Notes: generated by a model not told the origin, from the sequence alone. A stretch of DNA of 18,576 nt from Hyphomonas sp. (GCA_003486945.1 DNFL01000389.1:1-18576), one strand, 5' to 3'; positions 1-7,584 are shown, counted from the first letter of the stretch. Translations and numbers: made by a program.

Positions 1-81
1 TCATCCTTGAGCGAAGTCGAAGGAGAGCGGGCTCCTAAACGCTGCGGCCCACGCCTATCCTTCGACTTCGCTCAAGGATGA
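1..81. repeat. 24-bp inverted repeat (REP-like intergenic palindrome)
   Basis: Positions 1-24 are the exact reverse complement of positions 58-81, separated by 33 bases. Each arm carries the core CTTCGACTTCGCTCAAGGA. A smaller hairpin (AGGAG at 21-25 with CTCCT at 32-36) sits at the inner end of the left arm. The core resembles the short intergenic palindromes of the CCTTCGAC...CTCA(A)GGA type that I recall as common in sphingomonads and other alphaproteobacteria. It lies about 70 bp past the purA stop codon, so it could also work as a transcription or RNA-stability barrier. The left arm begins at the first base of the window, so the repeat may extend further upstream. Confidence 0.75.
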
Positions 82-152
82 GCTCTTTGAACTCAGATCA
101 AACCGCACCGGCCGGGACCCCCCTCGTCCGGCCACAAGCGCTGCGCTCTAAA

Positions 153-1445
153 TCAACCCTCGAACGGGTCCCGCATCAGGATCACATCTTCGCGCTCCGG
201 CGACGTCGAAACGAGCGCGCAAGGCTTGCCGACAAGCTCTTCCAGCCGGCGCACATAGACGACTGCCTCCGCCGGAAGATCCGCCCAGCTGCGCGCGCCG
301 CGGGTCGAGCCGCTCCAGCCTTTCAGCGTTTCGTAAACCGGTTCCACCGCCGCCTGATCGGTCAGGCCCGCCGGGAAATAATCGATCGTCTTGCCGCCGA
401 GCTTGTAGGCGACACAGACCTTGATCTCGTCAAACCCGTCGAGCACATCGAGCTTCGTCAGCGCCAGGCCGTTCACGCCAGACGTCGCACAGGCCTGTTT
501 CACCATCACGGAATCAAACCAGCCACAGCGCCGCGCGCGGCCCGTATTGGTTCCGAACTCATGCCCGACCGTGCCGAGACGCTGACCGATCTCGTTTGCC
601 TGCTCGGTCGGAAATGGTCCCGAACCGACGCGCGTGGTATAGGCCTTGGCTAATCCGAGTACGTACGAAATCGCTCCAGGCCCGACGCCCGAACCCGCGC
701 TCGCATTGCCAGCGACAACGCTCGAAGAGGTAACAAACGGATAGGTGCCATGATCGATATCCAGCATTACGCCCTGCGCGCCTTCAAACAGGATGCGCCG
801 GCCCTTGCGGACCTGCTCGTCGAGAATTTTCCAGACCGGCCGCGAATAGGCGAGCACCTGCGGCGCGATCTTCAGCAGCTCCGCCTTCAATTCCGCCGCA
901 TCCGGCGCCGGCAGGCCAAGTCCGGTGCGCAGAGGCGTGTGATGCGCGATCAGCCGCTCGAGCTTCATGTCGAGTGCGGCAGGATCGGACAGATCCGCAA
1001 CGCGAATTGCGCGGCGGCCAACGCGGTCTTCATAGGCCGGGCCAATGCCGCGCTTGGTCGTGCCGATCTGCGCCGAGCCAAGAGCCCCTTCCCGCGCCGC
1101 ATCGATATCCTTGTGCCAGGGCAGGATCAGCGAGGCATTGTCGGCAAGGATCAGGCTCTCCGGTGAAACCTCCACGCCCTGCGCGCGGATGCCTTCAATC
1201 TCGGTCAGGAGGTGCCAGGGATCGACGACCACGCCATTGCCGATGACGGAAAGCTTGCCCCCGCGCACAAGGCCGGACGGCAGGAGCGCCAGCTTGAACA
1301 CCTTGCCATCGATGACCAGCGTGTGGCCGGCATTGTGCCCGCCCTGGAAGCGGACCACCACATCGGCGCGCGCCGACAGCCAGTCCACGATCTTGCCCTT
1401 ACCCTCATCGCCCCACTGGGCTCCGACGACGACTACGCCTGCCAT
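153..1445 (-). CDS. purA: Adenylosuccinate synthetase
   Basis: PurA condenses IMP and aspartate using GTP to make adenylosuccinate, the committed step from IMP to AMP, in the cytoplasm. The 430-residue length is normal for the family. The N-terminal GTP loop QWGDEGKGK is at residues 10-18, with catalytic Asp13 and Lys16, and GGHNAGHT is at 35-42, with catalytic His41; this matches the E. coli numbering. The family segments TSSS...GSGVGP (IMP loop) and LTKLDVLDG (guanine recognition) are also present. The ATG at 1445 has a strong GGAGGG Shine-Dalgarno sequence about 6 nt upstream. It is the last gene of a same-strand run after serC, the GNAT gene, serA and the deacylase gene, 76 bp after the deacylase stop. 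A weak 6-bp hairpin (110-115 with 128-133) and the left-edge inverted repeat follow the stop. Identification is essentially certain. Confidence 0.98.
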   Translation of the reverse strand: MAGVVVVGAQWGDEGKGKIVDWLSARADVVVRFQGGHNAGHTLVIDGKVFKLALLPSGLVRGGKLSVIGNGVVVDPWHLLTEIEGIRAQGVEVSPESLILADNASLILPWHKDIDAAREGALGSAQIGTTKRGIGPAYEDRVGRRAIRVADLSDPAALDMKLERLIAHHTPLRTGLGLPAPDAAELKAELLKIAPQVLAYSRPVWKILDEQVRKGRRILFEGAQGVMLDIDHGTYPFVTSSSVVAGNASAGSGVGPGAISYVLGLAKAYTTRVGSGPFPTEQANEIGQRLGTVGHEFGTNTGRARRCGWFDSVMVKQACATSGVNGLALTKLDVLDGFDEIKVCVAYKLGGKTIDYFPAGLTDQAAVEPVYETLKGWSGSTRGARSWADLPAEAVVYVRRLEELVGKPCALVSTSPEREDVILMRDPFEG

Positions 1446-1521
1446 GGCGCCCTCCGTTCATAACCGCGGCGACATGGGCAGGAATCGGTACTGAAAAGCA
1501 AGGGGCAGATGCGCGCGGCTA

Positions 1522-2100
1522 TCAGTCTCCGAGCCGGTAGCGAACTCGCACGCCGATATTGTCGAGGCCCTGATTGCGGCCGGAGCCAAGAATCTGGCCG
1601 TGGCTGAGGTGCTCATACATCAGCTGCACGCCCCATTTCTCGCCGATATCCTTGTTCAGCGACAGGCTGGTGCGGAACAGGTCGCGCGAGCCGAAGAACA
1701 CGGTCGTGGCCGAAATCGGGTCATTGCGCGGATCGCCCTGCGGATAAGGGAAGGTCAGTTCGCCATCATGGATGACATAGCCAACGCCCGGCTCGATGGC
1801 CCAGCCTTCGGCGAATTCCCAGTCCCATTGCAGACCGGCGCCGCCGAAATTCGTGTCGCCGGCCGTATTGACGCTGCCCACGACATAAGGCTTCGGGCTC
1901 CAGAGGATGTTCAGGAACTCCGGAGACTTGAAGACGATCTCGCCATTGATGTTGGGGCCATCTTCCTTGTTGGCATTGTCGCAATTGGCGATGCACACAT
2001 TGTGGGCCACCACGCCAAGGCGGATTTCATCGATTCCGCCAGCCTCGGATGCAAGGGCGGGCACGAAAGCCAAGGACAGGGCGAGTGCGGTTCGGCGCAT
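1522..2100 (-). CDS. PagL-type lipid A deacylase / acyloxyacyl hydrolase, outer membrane
   Basis: This 192-residue protein has an N-terminal signal peptide (MRRTALALSL..., probable cleavage after ALA at about residue 17). The rest alternates polar and aromatic residues, as in an outer-membrane beta-barrel. The C-terminal segment YEHLSHGQILGSG has His164 and Ser166 in the spacing of the PagL catalytic His-x-Ser pair, followed by NQGLDNIGVRVRYRL, the usual final strand of the family; Asp180 is a candidate for the acidic residue. PagL-family enzymes remove the 3-O-linked acyl chain from lipid A in the outer membrane. In alphaproteobacteria such genes are usually annotated acyloxyacyl hydrolase or lipid A 3-O-deacylase. 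The start has an AAGGAT ribosome site. It lies between serA and purA on the same strand, with no evident functional link to either. The family call is good, but the exact ester cleaved is not shown. Confidence 0.85.
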   Translation of the reverse strand: MRRTALALSLAFVPALASEAGGIDEIRLGVVAHNVCIANCDNANKEDGPNINGEIVFKSPEFLNILWSPKPYVVGSVNTAGDTNFGGAGLQWDWEFAEGWAIEPGVGYVIHDGELTFPYPQGDPRNDPISATTVFFGSRDLFRTSLSLNKDIGEKWGVQLMYEHLSHGQILGSGRNQGLDNIGVRVRYRLGD

Positions 2101-2167
2101 GGATTATCCTTCATGAAAGAAGCGTCATGAGGCATCGCATCGCGCCGCGCCGGGCAATCGTCAAGTG

Positions 2168-2194
2168 TGGCCCGGGAAACACGCCCCCGGGCCA
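2168..2194 (-). terminator. GC-rich stem-loop after serA
   Basis: TGGCCCGGG (2168-2176) pairs with CCCGGGCCA (2186-2194) around a 9-nt loop, starting 8 bp past the serA stop codon. On the minus strand no run of T follows the stem. It is therefore a weak intrinsic terminator, a processing or stability element, or a partial attenuator before the deacylase and purA genes. Confidence 0.45.
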
Positions 2195-2201
2195 GACCGG
2201 A

Positions 2202-3797
2202 TCAGAAACTCAGCACTTTCGCGTAGCGCACCTGCGGCAGGGCATCGAGTTGGTCGATGACCGAGGCCGGCGGCATGGAGTCGATGCCGATCAAGGCAAT
2301 CGCCTCACCGCCAGCTGCCTGGCGACCGAGATGGAACGTCGCGATGTTGACCTTCGCTTCGCCGAGCATCTGGCCGAGTGCGCCAATGAAACCAGGTTTG
2401 TCGATATTGTTGACGTAGAGCGTGAACGGCGAGAAGTCGCCTTCGAGCGCCATGCCTTTCACTTCAACGATACGCGGCTTGCCGGCGATGACCGCGCCGG
2501 CGAGTGTGCGCCAGCCACCTTCGGGCGAATTCTTCGTTGCCTTGGTTTTCACCTTGATGCGGATCAGGCTGTCATAGACCGGGCTCTTCTCGGTCTTGGT
2601 CTCGGTCAGCTTCACGCCGCTATCGGCAAGGATCGCCGGCGCCGACACCATGTTCACATCGCCGCGCGAGGCGCGCAGCAGACCGGCGAGCAGCGCGGCG
2701 GTCACCGGTTTGCGGTTGAGGTCTGCGACATCGCCTTCATACTCGATGACGACTTCATCATATCCGTAGTCGGAGATTTGACCGGCAAAGCTGCCAAGCT
2801 TTTCGGCGAGCGCGGCGAAGGGCCGGATGCGCGGGGCTTCTTCCGCCGTGACCGAAGGCATGTTGAGCGCGTTGGTAACGGCGCCGGTCAACAGATAGTC
2901 CGACATCTGTTCGGCGACCTGAAGCGCGACATTCTCCTGTGCTTCGTTGGTGGAAGCGCCGAGGTGGGGCGTGGCGATGAAGTTCTTCTTGCCGAAGAGG
3001 ACGTTCTCCTTGGCAGGTTCAACCGCGAACACATCAAACGCCGCCCCTGCGAGATGGCCGGACTCGAGAAGCTCGGCCACTGCGGCTTCGTCGACAAGGC
3101 CGCCGCGCGCGCAGTTGACGAGGATCAGGCCCTTCTTCGTCTTCAAAAGGTTTTCGCGCGACAGGATGTTGCGCGTCTGATCCGTGAGCGGAACATGCAG
3201 CGTGATCACATCTGCGCGGCGCAGCAGCTCGTCGAGCTCGACCTTCTCCACGCCCAATTCAACCGCGCGCTCTTCCGTCAGGAACGGGTCATACGCGACC
3301 ACCCGCATCTTCAGGCCCATCGCGCGCTCCGCGACGCGGCTGCCGATATTGCCGGCGCCGATCAGGCCGAGTGTCTTGAACGAGACTTCGACGCCCATAT
3401 AGCCGGACTTCGGCCACTTGCCCGCCTGTGTATCCGCGTTCGCTGCCGGCACCTGACGGGCAGCCGCGAACATCATCGCGATGGCGTGCTCGGCGGTCGT
3501 GATGGCATTGCCGAAAGGCGTGTTCATCACCACGACGCCCTTGGCAGTGGCCGCCTTGATGTCGATATTGTCGACGCCGATGCCGGCGCGACCGATGACT
3601 TTCAGGTTGGTCGCCGCCGCGATCACATCCGCATCCGGCTTGCAGGCCGAGCGCACGGCGAGGCCGTCGAACTCGGGGATGATCTTGATCAGTTCCTCTT
3701 TCGTGAGGCCGGTCTTGATCACGGTTTCGATGCCGCGCGCCTTGAAGATTTCGACTGCGGCGGGGGAGAGCGAATCTCCGATAAGGACTTTAGGCAT
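2202..3797 (-). CDS. serA: D-3-phosphoglycerate dehydrogenase
   Basis: SerA oxidises 3-phosphoglycerate to 3-phosphohydroxypyruvate with NAD+, the first step of serine synthesis. The 531 residues match the long (type I) form: an N-terminal substrate domain, a central Rossmann domain with GAGNIG at 147-152 and Asp170 for NAD binding, then an intervening domain and a C-terminal ACT domain (about 455-531, VNNIDKPGFIG...). Catalytic residues Arg231 (NCARGG), Glu260 (FAVEP) and His278 (ATPHLG) are in place. The ACT domain makes feedback inhibition by serine plausible but unproven. The frame is open to 3920, but the ATG at 3797 begins the conserved MPKVLIGDSL sequence, has GGAGA 7 nt upstream, and overlaps the stop of the preceding acetyltransferase gene by 8 bp, indicating translational coupling. 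Confidence 0.98.
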   Translation of the reverse strand: MPKVLIGDSLSPAAVEIFKARGIETVIKTGLTKEELIKIIPEFDGLAVRSACKPDADVIAAATNLKVIGRAGIGVDNIDIKAATAKGVVVMNTPFGNAITTAEHAIAMMFAAARQVPAANADTQAGKWPKSGYMGVEVSFKTLGLIGAGNIGSRVAERAMGLKMRVVAYDPFLTEERAVELGVEKVELDELLRRADVITLHVPLTDQTRNILSRENLLKTKKGLILVNCARGGLVDEAAVAELLESGHLAGAAFDVFAVEPAKENVLFGKKNFIATPHLGASTNEAQENVALQVAEQMSDYLLTGAVTNALNMPSVTAEEAPRIRPFAALAEKLGSFAGQISDYGYDEVVIEYEGDVADLNRKPVTAALLAGLLRASRGDVNMVSAPAILADSGVKLTETKTEKSPVYDSLIRIKVKTKATKNSPEGGWRTLAGAVIAGKPRIVEVKGMALEGDFSPFTLYVNNIDKPGFIGALGQMLGEAKVNIATFHLGRQAAGGEAIALIGIDSMPPASVIDQLDALPQVRYAKVLSF

Positions 3798-4311
3798 TCT
3801 GGTCTCCATTGCGCCATCCGGCGCGGGTGAGTTGATAAACAAGGCAATCATCGGGGCCGAAACGGCGCGGCCCGAGAAGTTTGAAACCGAGGGATCCGTA
3901 GAAGCGCTGGGCGCGGACATTGTCCGCCATCGGATCGATCAGGATGTGCTCGCAGAACGGGCGGGCAAAGCAGCGGTCGATGGCGAGGCGCATCATCGCC
4001 GTGCCATGGCCCTTGCCCAGCTCGTCCCCTTCCCCGATCCAGATATCGATGGCCCAGGAATGCTCGGGGCAATCATTGCCCCAATAATGGCTTTCTTCTT
4101 CGCGACAGTCGATCAGTTGGACAAAGCCGATAGGTCGGCCGTCCAACTCTGCGATCAGGAACTCGCGCCACGCAACCTCGCGGCCAAGCTCCTCGTCCCA
4201 GTTCCAGTCATTCCATTCGGGGTCGCCGCCCACATCCTGCACATGCGGCTGCTCATCCCAGTGCAGGATAAGCGGCAGGTCTGCGAGGGTAGCGGTGCGC
4301 AGGCGGATCAT
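3790..4311 (-). CDS. GNAT N-acetyltransferase, AAC(6')-like
   Basis: This 173-residue protein is a single GNAT domain. Residues 94-103 (EGDELGKGHG) form the acetyl-CoA pyrophosphate-binding motif, and 124-144 (DPMADNVRAQRFYGSLGF) is the usual motif B region where an Asn-x-x-Ala...Tyr...GF pattern lines the cofactor. The order of motifs and the LTR tail resemble aminoglycoside 6'-N-acetyltransferases and related siderophore or RimJ-like enzymes, but the substrate cannot be read from sequence and resistance should not be assumed. It lies 30 bp after serC and overlaps serA by 8 bp, so it is part of the serine operon. Its own Shine-Dalgarno sequence is weak; an upstream five-codon reading frame ends in TGATG at its start codon, which may supply coupling. 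Confidence 0.85.
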   Translation of the reverse strand: MIRLRTATLADLPLILHWDEQPHVQDVGGDPEWNDWNWDEELGREVAWREFLIAELDGRPIGFVQLIDCREEESHYWGNDCPEHSWAIDIWIGEGDELGKGHGTAMMRLAIDRCFARPFCEHILIDPMADNVRAQRFYGSLGFKLLGPRRFGPDDCLVYQLTRAGWRNGDQNA

Positions 4312-4341
4312 CAGCGGCGAGCGGGCATACGCCCTTCCCGG

Positions 4342-5508
4342 TCAGAGTTTCGACGCTTCCTCATGGAACACCCAGTCCAACCACGGCAGCAGCTTGGCGA
4401 CGTCCGAAGGCTCGACCGATCCGCCCGCCCAGATGCGCAGGCCCGGAGGCGCTTTCGCGTATCCAGTAGCGTCATAGCAGGCATTCTCGGTTTCGAGGCG
4501 TTTCATCATCTTCTTGATGAAATCCCGCTGGCCGGCTTCGTCGAGTCTCGCAACGCGCGGATCGGCAATGCGGAACGTGATGCCGGTGTTCGAGCGCACA
4601 TCCGCATCCTTGCACAGGAACTCGACCCAATCGGTCTTCGTTTCCCATTCCGTCAAGATACGGAGGCTTTCGTCCGAGCGCTCTTTCAGCTTCTTCCAGC
4701 CGCCGAGACGTTCAACCCAGTCGAGCGCCTGCAGGTAGTCCTCAACGCACAGCATCGAGGGCGTGTTGATGGTGGCGCCTTCGAACAAGTCCTCGTCGAG
4801 CTTGCCGCCCTTGGTCATGCGGAAGAGTTTCGGCAGGGCGCGGTCCGGCGTGTAGGTTTCCAGCCGGCGCACAGCGTTCGGCGACAGGATCAGCATGCCA
4901 TGAGCCGCTTCGCCGCCAAGGCATTTCTGCCAGCTATAGGTGATGACATCGAGCTTTTCCCACTCGATCTCCTGGCTGAAGGCGGCGGAGGTTGCATCAC
5001 AGATCACCACCCGGTCCGGGTTCGGCTTGATCCAGTCGGCATTCGGCACGCGCACGCCCGAAGTGGTGCCGTTCCAAGTGAAGATGATGTCGGCATCGTC
5101 GCGGGCTTTGGAGAAGTCCGGCAGGCCGCCATAGTCGGCGACGTAGGTCTTGCAGTCAGCAAGCTTCAACTGCTTGGTCGCATCCGTCACCCAGTCGGAG
5201 CCGAAGGCTTCCCAGGCGAACACGTCGACCGGCTTGGCGCCGAGCATCGACCACATGCACATCTCGACAGCGCCTGTGTCGGAGGCCGGCACGATGGCGA
5301 CCCGGTAGCCTTCCGGCAGGCCGAGGATCAGCTTGGTGCGGTCAATCGCGGCTTTGAGTTTTTTCTTGGCGTCGCCCGAACGGTGCGAGCGGCCGAGCGC
5401 GGCCGTCACCAGGTTCTGGAGCGAAAATCCGGGATATTTTGCAGTGGGGCCCGAAGAAAAGTGCGGGCAAGCTGGGCGCACTGCCGGCTTGGCGGTGGTC
5501 ACGGTCAT
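4342..5508 (-). CDS. serC: Phosphoserine aminotransferase
   Basis: SerC converts 3-phosphohydroxypyruvate and glutamate to phosphoserine and 2-oxoglutarate with pyridoxal phosphate, the second step of serine synthesis. The 388 residues fit the longer SerC type found in alphaproteobacteria and some archaea. Visible marks are FSSGPTAK near residues 17-24, TWNGTTSG at 144-151, CDATSA with Asp171 (pyridine nitrogen partner) and SWQKCLGGE with Lys195 as the Schiff-base lysine. The chosen ATG at 5508 (MTVTTAKPAV) has AGGAG 8 nt upstream; an in-frame ATG at 5529 lies upstream of that ribosome site and inside a hairpin, so it is unlikely. serC is the first gene of the serC-GNAT-serA run and carries a structured leader (5509-5560). 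Confidence 0.97.
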   Translation of the reverse strand: MTVTTAKPAVRPACPHFSSGPTAKYPGFSLQNLVTAALGRSHRSGDAKKKLKAAIDRTKLILGLPEGYRVAIVPASDTGAVEMCMWSMLGAKPVDVFAWEAFGSDWVTDATKQLKLADCKTYVADYGGLPDFSKARDDADIIFTWNGTTSGVRVPNADWIKPNPDRVVICDATSAAFSQEIEWEKLDVITYSWQKCLGGEAAHGMLILSPNAVRRLETYTPDRALPKLFRMTKGGKLDEDLFEGATINTPSMLCVEDYLQALDWVERLGGWKKLKERSDESLRILTEWETKTDWVEFLCKDADVRSNTGITFRIADPRVARLDEAGQRDFIKKMMKRLETENACYDATGYAKAPPGLRIWAGGSVEPSDVAKLLPWLDWVFHEEASKL

Positions 5509-5560
5509 CTGTTTTACTCCTATCCTCACAGATAGGCTGGCGCCCGTTGGGGGGCGCTGG
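5509..5560 (-). promoter_or_regulatory. serC 5' leader with two tandem hairpins
   Basis: Read on the minus strand, two stem-loops precede the serC ATG. GCGCCC (5557-5552) pairs with GGGCGC (5545-5540) around a 6-nt loop. Next, CCTATC (5536-5531) pairs with GATAGG (5524-5519) around TGTGAG. The second stem shares bases with the AGGAG ribosome site (5521-5517), so folding could hide it. A cis-regulatory serC RNA motif upstream of serC-serA operons in alphaproteobacteria has been described (Weinberg and co-workers). This position and layout fit, but I have not matched its covariance model. The pairing is seen directly; the regulatory role is inference. Confidence 0.55.
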
Positions 5561-5693
5561 CCCGCGGCTGCTGTCGCATATTTCGGGGCGGCTCACCAGT
5601 GGCATTTTTATGAACGCCCTGTCGGAAAGGCGCAGTTTCTCTCAAGACACTGATTTCTTGCGCAGCAGATGAACGGGTGCTTCACTCTGCCCC

Positions 5694-6530
5694 ATGAGCC
5701 TCGCCATCATCCCCCTGTCCGGCACGCTGGGCGCTGAAATCTTCGGGCTGGACCTCGAATCCGGACTGACGAATGCCGAGTTTGACCAGGTCCATCAGGC
5801 CTTCCTGGACCATAAGATCATCGTCATGCGCGGCCAGAAAAACCTGCAGCCGGAGGCACACAAGGCCTTCGCCCGCAGGTTCGGCACGCTGAATATCCAC
5901 CCCTATGTGAAGGGCATGGCAGACCATCCGGAACTTCTCGAGATCATCAAGGAGAAGGAAGACAAGGTGAACTTCGGGGGCGGCTGGCACACCGATATGA
6001 GCTTTGAGGAGACCCCTGCCCTCGGTTCCATCCTGCACGCCATCGAGATTCCGCCCTATGGCGGCGACACGCTGTTTGCCGACCAGCAGGCGGCCTATGA
6101 CGCGCTCTCGCCCGGCCTGAAGGAAACGCTCAGCAGGCTGAAGGCCGTGCACTCGGCCAGCCGCGAATACGGCGTACACGGAGCCTCTGCGCAGGTGCGC
6201 AAGTCGATGGACTCGTCCGTCGCAGATGACGCGCCGGAATATGAACATCCCGTGGTCCGCACCCATCCGGTAACCGGGCGCAAGGGCCTCTATGTGAACC
6301 CGGCCTTCACGTTGCGCTTTGCCGGTTGGTCGAAGCGCGACAGCAAGCCGCTGCTTGACTACCTGTTCAACCATTCGCGCGAGGAACGCTTCACCTGCCG
6401 CGTGCGCTGGCAAGCCGGCGACGTGACGATGTGGGACAACCGGTGCACCTGGCACTATGCGCTGAATGACTATCCCGGCCACCGCCGCCATATGCGCCGC
6501 GCGACCGTGAATGGTGACAAGCCTTTCTAG
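5694..6530 (+). CDS. TauD/TfdA-family Fe(II)/2-oxoglutarate dioxygenase
   Basis: This 278-residue protein spans the full TauD/TfdA fold. The metal triad is His99-x-Asp101 (GGWHTD) plus His254 (DNRCTWHYA). The basic cluster HRRHMRRATV at 263-272 supplies the arginine that binds 2-oxoglutarate. The positions almost coincide with those of E. coli TauD (His99, Asp101, His255). The family couples 2-oxoglutarate decarboxylation to hydroxylation of sulfonates, aryloxyalkanoates, carnitine precursors and other small molecules, and the substrate cannot be told here. No taurine transporter genes lie nearby, so tauD is not assigned. The start has no clear Shine-Dalgarno sequence, but the N-terminus (LSGTLGAEIFGLDL) is the normal family start. 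It is divergent from serC, and its TAG stop shares bases with the convergent stop of the YhhN gene. Confidence 0.92.
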   Translation: MSLAIIPLSGTLGAEIFGLDLESGLTNAEFDQVHQAFLDHKIIVMRGQKNLQPEAHKAFARRFGTLNIHPYVKGMADHPELLEIIKEKEDKVNFGGGWHTDMSFEETPALGSILHAIEIPPYGGDTLFADQQAAYDALSPGLKETLSRLKAVHSASREYGVHGASAQVRKSMDSSVADDAPEYEHPVVRTHPVTGRKGLYVNPAFTLRFAGWSKRDSKPLLDYLFNHSREERFTCRVRWQAGDVTMWDNRCTWHYALNDYPGHRRHMRRATVNGDKPF

Positions 6531-7186
6531 GAGAGCGGCAGGATCAGGCCGAGCGTTATCGCCGCCTGCCCGAAGAAATACAGGAACCAGACCGCATAGG
6601 AGGCGAGTTTCTGCGGCGGCGCATCAGCCGGGCGGCAGAACAGCTGGTGGGCGAGGATGGAGTCCGAGGCGATGAACATCAGGGCTCCGGCGGTGACCAG
6701 CCAGTACGCCCCCGGCAGCGCGATGGCGGCAGCACCCATCATCAGGATCACGGCGCCGTAGAGGATGACCGGCAGGCGCATCTTCGCCGGGGTCCACGGC
6801 ACCAGCCAGCGGATGTAGAAGACGCCGCCTAAGACCAGCGCTGCCTGCGCGATCTTTACCGGCCAGCTCCAGCCGCCGCCCTCTCCCAGCTGCCAGAACA
6901 GCACGACATAGAACACATGCGCCAGGAAGAACGCGCCCATGCCCGGGAGCAGCCAGCGCGCGGGTTTGCCGGCGAGGAACAGGTCGCCCACCGCCGAAGC
7001 GACGAGGGCCGCCCAAAGCAGCCAGGGCCCGCCCGCAGCAAACGCGATGCCGGCGAGGATGAGGATGCCCGCCATCTTGAGCAGGGCCCGGGCGGGGCCT
7101 TCGCCGCGCCAGCTGTAGAGAAAGCCGTAGGCCAGCGCCGCAACGGCGGCTGTGCCGAAGGCGGCCCAGAGAACGGCGGGGCTCAG
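6527..7186 (-). CDS. YhhN/TMEM86 family membrane protein (lysoplasmalogenase-like), probable CTG start
   Basis: A polytopic membrane protein of the YhhN family. Relatives include TMEM86B lysoplasmalogenase, and E. coli YhhN is about 208 residues. The first ATG in frame (7075) would give 182 residues and cut off the first membrane segment. The frame is open back to a stop at 7250-7252 with no ATG, GTG or TTG. A CTG at 7186 overlaps the TGA of the DUF1232 gene as CTGA, has GGGGA about 6 nt upstream, and gives 219 residues with the family-like N-terminus AVAALAYGFLYSW...ARALLKMAG. I therefore propose a CTG start translationally coupled to the upstream gene. Further hydrophobic helices run to the C-terminus, including LMFIASDSILAHQLF. 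The TAG stop overlaps the TauD-like gene stop. The family is well supported, the start moderately, and the substrate is unknown. Confidence 0.82.
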   Translation of the reverse strand: MSPAVLWAAFGTAAVAALAYGFLYSWRGEGPARALLKMAGILILAGIAFAAGGPWLLWAALVASAVGDLFLAGKPARWLLPGMGAFFLAHVFYVVLFWQLGEGGGWSWPVKIAQAALVLGGVFYIRWLVPWTPAKMRLPVILYGAVILMMGAAAIALPGAYWLVTAGALMFIASDSILAHQLFCRPADAPPQKLASYAVWFLYFFGQAAITLGLILPLS

Positions 7187-7584
7187 GCTTTGTCCCCGAG
7201 CGGTTCCGGCAGGCGCAGCAGGCGGCGCGCCATCGCCCGGTGGCGTTCCTTAACATGCGCGCCGACGACGCTGAGCGCCGTCGCCAGCACCGTCGCGTCA
7301 TCGGTAAAGCCAAGGCCAACCACCACATCCGGCACCAGATCCGCCGGCATGACAAAATAGGCCGCTGCAGCAAACAGCACGGCTTTCGCCTTGGCCGGGG
7401 TCAGCGGGTCGCGGGCGGCGTAATAGGCACTGGCAAGGTCGTCCGCGAACGGCACCCTGCCGGCCAGGCGTAGCAGCTTGGGAATGAGGCCCCTTGAGGC
7501 GCGCTCATGCCGCTCGATCGACTTGGGCAGGTAGACCCCGCCCTCGCCTTTCACCGTATTGATGATTTCCGCTGCGTCAGACAT
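7183..7584 (-). CDS. DUF1232 (YkvA-like) protein
   Basis: A 133-residue protein with the DUF1232 core around residues 50-110. The mark is YYAARDPLTPAKAKAVLFAA followed by YFVMPADLVPDVVVGLGFTDDA, where the Pro-x-Asp-Leu-x-Pro-Asp turn between two hydrophobic helices is the family signature. Members are small proteins expected to associate with membranes; no biochemical function is established. The ATG at 7584 has AGGAGA at normal spacing. The stop overlaps the proposed CTG start of the YhhN-family gene, so the two form a two-gene operon. It is divergent from the dehydrogenase gene with 95 bp between starts, which must hold both promoters. Confidence 0.88.
   Translation of the reverse strand: MSDAAEIINTVKGEGGVYLPKSIERHERASRGLIPKLLRLAGRVPFADDLASAYYAARDPLTPAKAKAVLFAAAAYFVMPADLVPDVVVGLGFTDDATVLATALSVVGAHVKERHRAMARRLLRLPEPLGDKA

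Noticed and set aside
2049..3830. 593-residue plus-strand open frame antisense to serA
   Set aside because: It mirrors the codon structure of serA, its translation is rich in Arg/His/Asp low-complexity stretches with no family signature, and it has no ribosome site; this is a GC-rich shadow.
3790..4311. Calling the GNAT enzyme an aminoglycoside resistance gene
   Set aside because: The resemblance to AAC(6') enzymes is at the level of the GNAT fold and motifs; chromosomal placement inside a serine operon argues for a housekeeping substrate.
3481..5535. 684-residue plus-strand open frame across serA, the GNAT gene and serC
   Set aside because: It spans three well-supported genes on the other strand, including their junctions, and shows no domain.
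5561..5693. A specific sigma-70 promoter for serC
   Set aside because: TTGAGA and CATAAA occur but are spaced about 27 bp apart; no pair with normal spacing was convincing.
5682..6491. 269-residue minus-strand open frame opposite the TauD-like gene
   Set aside because: The plus-strand frame has the full metal triad and family length; this is its antisense shadow.
5694..6530. Naming the dioxygenase tauD
   Set aside because: The fold and triad match, but no taurine transport or sulfonate genes lie nearby and TauD/TfdA substrates vary widely.
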